Positions 7,449-9,612 of a stretch of DNA of 9,612 bases are shown here, piece by piece. Position 1 is the stretch's first letter; the number at the start of each line of letters is the position of its first letter. The notes beneath the pieces were generated by a model, which made no database searches, was not told the DNA's origin, and worked only from the letters and a program-made list of their open reading frames with translations. The stretch comes from Clostridia bacterium (GTDB lineage: Bacteria; Bacillota_E; SLMV01; PUMD01), in assembly GCA_003563755.1 (NCBI GenBank), contig PWUB01000253.1, positions 1 to 9,612 of the forward strand. The letters are read 5' to 3'. Made by a program: the position numbers and the translations under genes.

Positions 7449-9508
7449 TCGAGATCCACCTTCCCTATCGCCTCGACCTCCATCGAGGGTTCTATTTCCT
7501 GATACGACACGACGCTGACGTCAGAGAGGGCCTCCTCCGTGAGGCGGCTGAAGTAGAACCGTACAGCCGGCGAGCACAGGATCACGGGTTGAAGCCCGAG
7601 CCGCACAGCGTCCCGGACCTTTTCTTCGGTGTTAGTGACGATGGCTGCCTGGACATCGGGATCCAGGGCAACGAAGGTCCCCGCCTCCGTCCGCTCCAGG
7701 GAATCGGTGATCGCCTGCTCTGTCGTGGGATCGAGGACTATCACCCTCAGCCGACCCTCCTGGACCGGGAGCATCTGGCTGATGGTACGGTACAGCGACT
7801 GCCTGACCACTTCGGAGAGCCGGTCAGTGTCCTGTACCATCGAGCCGTAGTCGGTGAGGGTCTCAAAGATGGTGAGAAGATCCCGGATCGGTACAGCCTC
7901 GCGCAGGAGGTTCTGTAGAACCTTCTGCACATCCCCGAGGCTCAGCACGTCGGGGACCAGGTCCTCGACGACCGCCGGAGAGGACTCCCGGACGGCATCC
8001 AGGATTATCTTCGTCTCCTGGCGGGATAGGAGCTCGTGGGCGTGGTTCTTCAAGACCTCGGCGACGTGGGTGATGAGCACCGAGGCTGGATCGACCACCG
8101 TGTAGCCCATCATCTCCGCCCGATCCCGGTCCGAGGAGGAAATCCACCTGGCCGGCATTCCGAAGGCGGGCTCCCTGGTTTCGATGCCGGGGATCTCACC
8201 GTCGATGTCACCAGGATCCATCGCGAGATAGCGGTCGGCCATGATCTCGCCCGCTGCCACGGAAACACCGCGCAGTTTGACAGCATAGGTGTTCGCATCC
8301 AGGGCCATATTATCGCGGAGCCGTACCAGGGGTAGGACCATGCCGAGCTCCATGGCAAGCTTTCTGCGCAAAAGACCGATACGTTCCATCAGGTCCCCGC
8401 CTTCGCCGGTCTCGGCGAGTGTCAGCAGCCCGTAGCCGAGCTCCACCGCGACCGGGTCCGCCTGCAGCAGTCGTGCCATCTCTTCTGGACCGTCGGGGCT
8501 ACGGGCCTCGTCGGGTGCCTCTGCGGGCTCTTCATCGTCGCGTGTCTCCTCCATCGACGCGAGATTCCGACCGGCGAGCCCGGACAAGGTGGCCAGCACG
8601 AGGAAGGGGAAGGTGGGAAGCCCGGGTACGACCCCCATGGCCACGAGGACGACCGCCGCTATGAACAGGACCCTGGGCTTGCCGAGCAGCTGGCCGGTGA
8701 GTTCGCTGCCGAGCTCGACCTCCGAGGCTGCCCTTGTGACCACCATACCGGTAGCAACGGATATCAACAGGGCCGGCAGCTGGCTCACCAGGCCGTCACC
8801 CACCGTCAGCAGCGTGTATGTCAGCAGGGAGTCCGCGAGGGGAATCCCCAGCTGCAGGACACCGACCACCAGGCCGCCGATGATGTTGATGATGGTGATG
8901 ATTATCGCCGCTATGGCGTCCCCCTTCACGAACTTACTGGCTCCGTCCATGGCTCCGTAAAAATCAGCTTCCCGTTCGATCTCCCTCCGCCTGCGGCGCG
9001 CCTCGGCATCATCGATGAGGCCCGCGTTCAGATCAGCGTCTATGCTCATCTGCTTGCCCGGCATGGCATCCAGGGTGAATCGAGCAGCGACCTCGGCTAC
9101 TCGCTCGGCGCCCCGGGTGATCACAACGAACTGGATCACAACCAGGATGATGAACACCACGAAGCCTACCACCGGATTTCCCCCGACGACGAACTGCCCG
9201 AACTGCTCGATGACCCGGCCAGCATGGGCGTGCAGGAGAATCAGGCGGGTCGACGATACATTGAGGGCCAGGCGCATCAGGGTGGTGAGAAGAAGCAGGC
9301 TTGGAAACACCGCAAACTCAAGCGGCCTCGTGGTGTACATTGTCACCAACACCACCACCATCGCAAAGGTAAGATTGAACACGAGGAGTACGTCGAGGAG
9401 GCCTGGAGGCATGGGAATGATCATTGCAGCCACCACCAGGAGCACCACCATCGCCACCGCGACGTCGCTGTATTTCATGAACACACCCATGATTCCCTCA
9501 CCCTGCAT
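7445..9508 (-). CDS. flhA: Flagellar export gate protein FlhA
   Basis: FlhA is the large ring-forming component of the flagellar type III export gate; its cytoplasmic domain docks chaperone-substrate complexes and the channel couples export to the proton gradient. The product is 687 residues, the usual size. The N-terminal half holds about eight membrane segments with the conserved blocks MRLALNVSSTR (78-88), MPGKQMSIDADLNAG (149-163) and SKFVKGDAIA (191-200) with the following IIITIINIIGG helix. An acidic linker (about 316-340, EETRDDEEPAEAPDE) leads to the cytoplasmic FlhA-C domain, including LLRRKLAMELGMVLP, RPVILCSP-like QPVILCSPAVR and LPVQEGR. ATG 9508 is chosen for its AGGAG 6 nt upstream and TGATG overlap with flhB. 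ATG 9490 and ATG 9478 (MKYSDVAV, most like B. subtilis FlhA) are also possible. Confidence 0.98.
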   Translation of the reverse strand: MQGEGIMGVFMKYSDVAVAMVVLLVVAAMIIPMPPGLLDVLLVFNLTFAMVVVLVTMYTTRPLEFAVFPSLLLLTTLMRLALNVSSTRLILLHAHAGRVIEQFGQFVVGGNPVVGFVVFIILVVIQFVVITRGAERVAEVAARFTLDAMPGKQMSIDADLNAGLIDDAEARRRRREIEREADFYGAMDGASKFVKGDAIAAIIITIINIIGGLVVGVLQLGIPLADSLLTYTLLTVGDGLVSQLPALLISVATGMVVTRAASEVELGSELTGQLLGKPRVLFIAAVVLVAMGVVPGLPTFPFLVLATLSGLAGRNLASMEETRDDEEPAEAPDEARSPDGPEEMARLLQADPVAVELGYGLLTLAETGEGGDLMERIGLLRRKLAMELGMVLPLVRLRDNMALDANTYAVKLRGVSVAAGEIMADRYLAMDPGDIDGEIPGIETREPAFGMPARWISSSDRDRAEMMGYTVVDPASVLITHVAEVLKNHAHELLSRQETKIILDAVRESSPAVVEDLVPDVLSLGDVQKVLQNLLREAVPIRDLLTIFETLTDYGSMVQDTDRLSEVVRQSLYRTISQMLPVQEGRLRVIVLDPTTEQAITDSLERTEAGTFVALDPDVQAAIVTNTEEKVRDAVRLGLQPVILCSPAVRFYFSRLTEEALSDVSVVSYQEIEPSMEVEAIGKVDLE

Positions 9509-9612
9509 CACTGTCTCCTGCCCCCTTCCATGGTGCTGTGGCCCTGCGCCCTGTACACGTACGCCAGCACCTCTGCGACCGCCTCGTAGAGCTCCGGGGG
9601 TATGTACTGCCC
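9508..9612 (-). CDS. flhB: Flagellar export protein FlhB, C-terminal end only
   Basis: The last 34 codons of a gene that enters from the right edge. The translation, beginning GQYIPPELYEAVAEVLAYVY, matches the end of the FlhB cytoplasmic domain, where family members typically read IPxELYxAVAEVLAFVY. FlhB is the export gate protein that switches substrate specificity from rod/hook to filament proteins after autocleavage at NPTH; the cleavage site lies outside the window. Its TGA overlaps the chosen flhA ATG (TGATG), which suggests translational coupling. The tail after the last helix (RAQGHSTMEGGRRQ) is not conserved in the family. Confidence 0.9.
   Translation of the reverse strand, partial: GQYIPPELYEAVAEVLAYVYRAQGHSTMEGGRRQ

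Noticed and set aside
9224..9589. A plus-strand ORF with a striking histidine-rich product (many HHHH and HxH runs)
   Set aside because: It is antisense to the membrane segments of flhA. Runs of GTG (Val) and ATG codons there read as CAC and CAT (His) on the other strand, so the His richness is a shadow.

Overview
This window is ordinary bacterial chromosome with every supported gene on the minus strand, so it reads from right (9612) to left (1). By eye it is GC-rich and tightly packed. The gene order is flhB-flhA-flhF-flhG-PilZ gene-fliA/sigD-membrane protein-rpsB-tsf-pyrH-frr-small ORF-uppS. This matches the end of the large fla/che operon of Bacillus and Clostridia and the translation/cell-wall operon that follows it (sigD-ylxL-rpsB-tsf-pyrH-frr-uppS in B. 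subtilis). The short EF-Ts, the WhiG/SigD-type sigma factor and the gene order suggest a motile, high-GC member of the Bacillota, probably a clostridial or deep-branching lineage. I cannot name a genus.

Region 1 (about 4045-9612) is the flagellar block. It holds the last 34 codons of flhB and then flhA, both of the flagellar type III export gate. Next come flhF and flhG, the SRP-type GTPase and MinD-type ATPase pair that set flagellar position and number. A YcgR/MotI-like PilZ protein, a likely c-di-GMP sensor acting on motility, and the flagellar sigma factor FliA/SigD complete the block. Neighbours overlap or nearly touch, which fits one transcript with translational coupling. The chemotaxis genes cheB-A-W-C-D that lie between flhG and sigD in B. 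subtilis are absent here; only the PilZ gene sits in that place.

Region 2 (3412-4044) encodes a small protein with one N-terminal membrane segment. It occupies the slot of ylxL/swrB, but I cannot show sequence homology.

Region 3 (1-3411) is the translation and cell-wall block: rpsB (S2), tsf (EF-Ts), pyrH (UMP kinase), frr (ribosome recycling factor), a small uncharacterised ORF, and the 5' part of uppS, which runs off the left edge. A plausible housekeeping promoter lies about 110 nt upstream of the rpsB coding region.

I saw no mobile elements, tRNA or rRNA genes, CRISPR arrays or clear intrinsic terminators. Three points deserve a second look. A G7 tract at the 3' end of pyrH appears to abolish its stop codon and makes a 68-nt overlap with frr. 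The small frr-uppS ORF may begin at a non-AUG codon and faintly resembles I78-type inhibitor domains. The SwrB-position membrane protein and the PilZ gene replacing the che block are the other locus-specific features.
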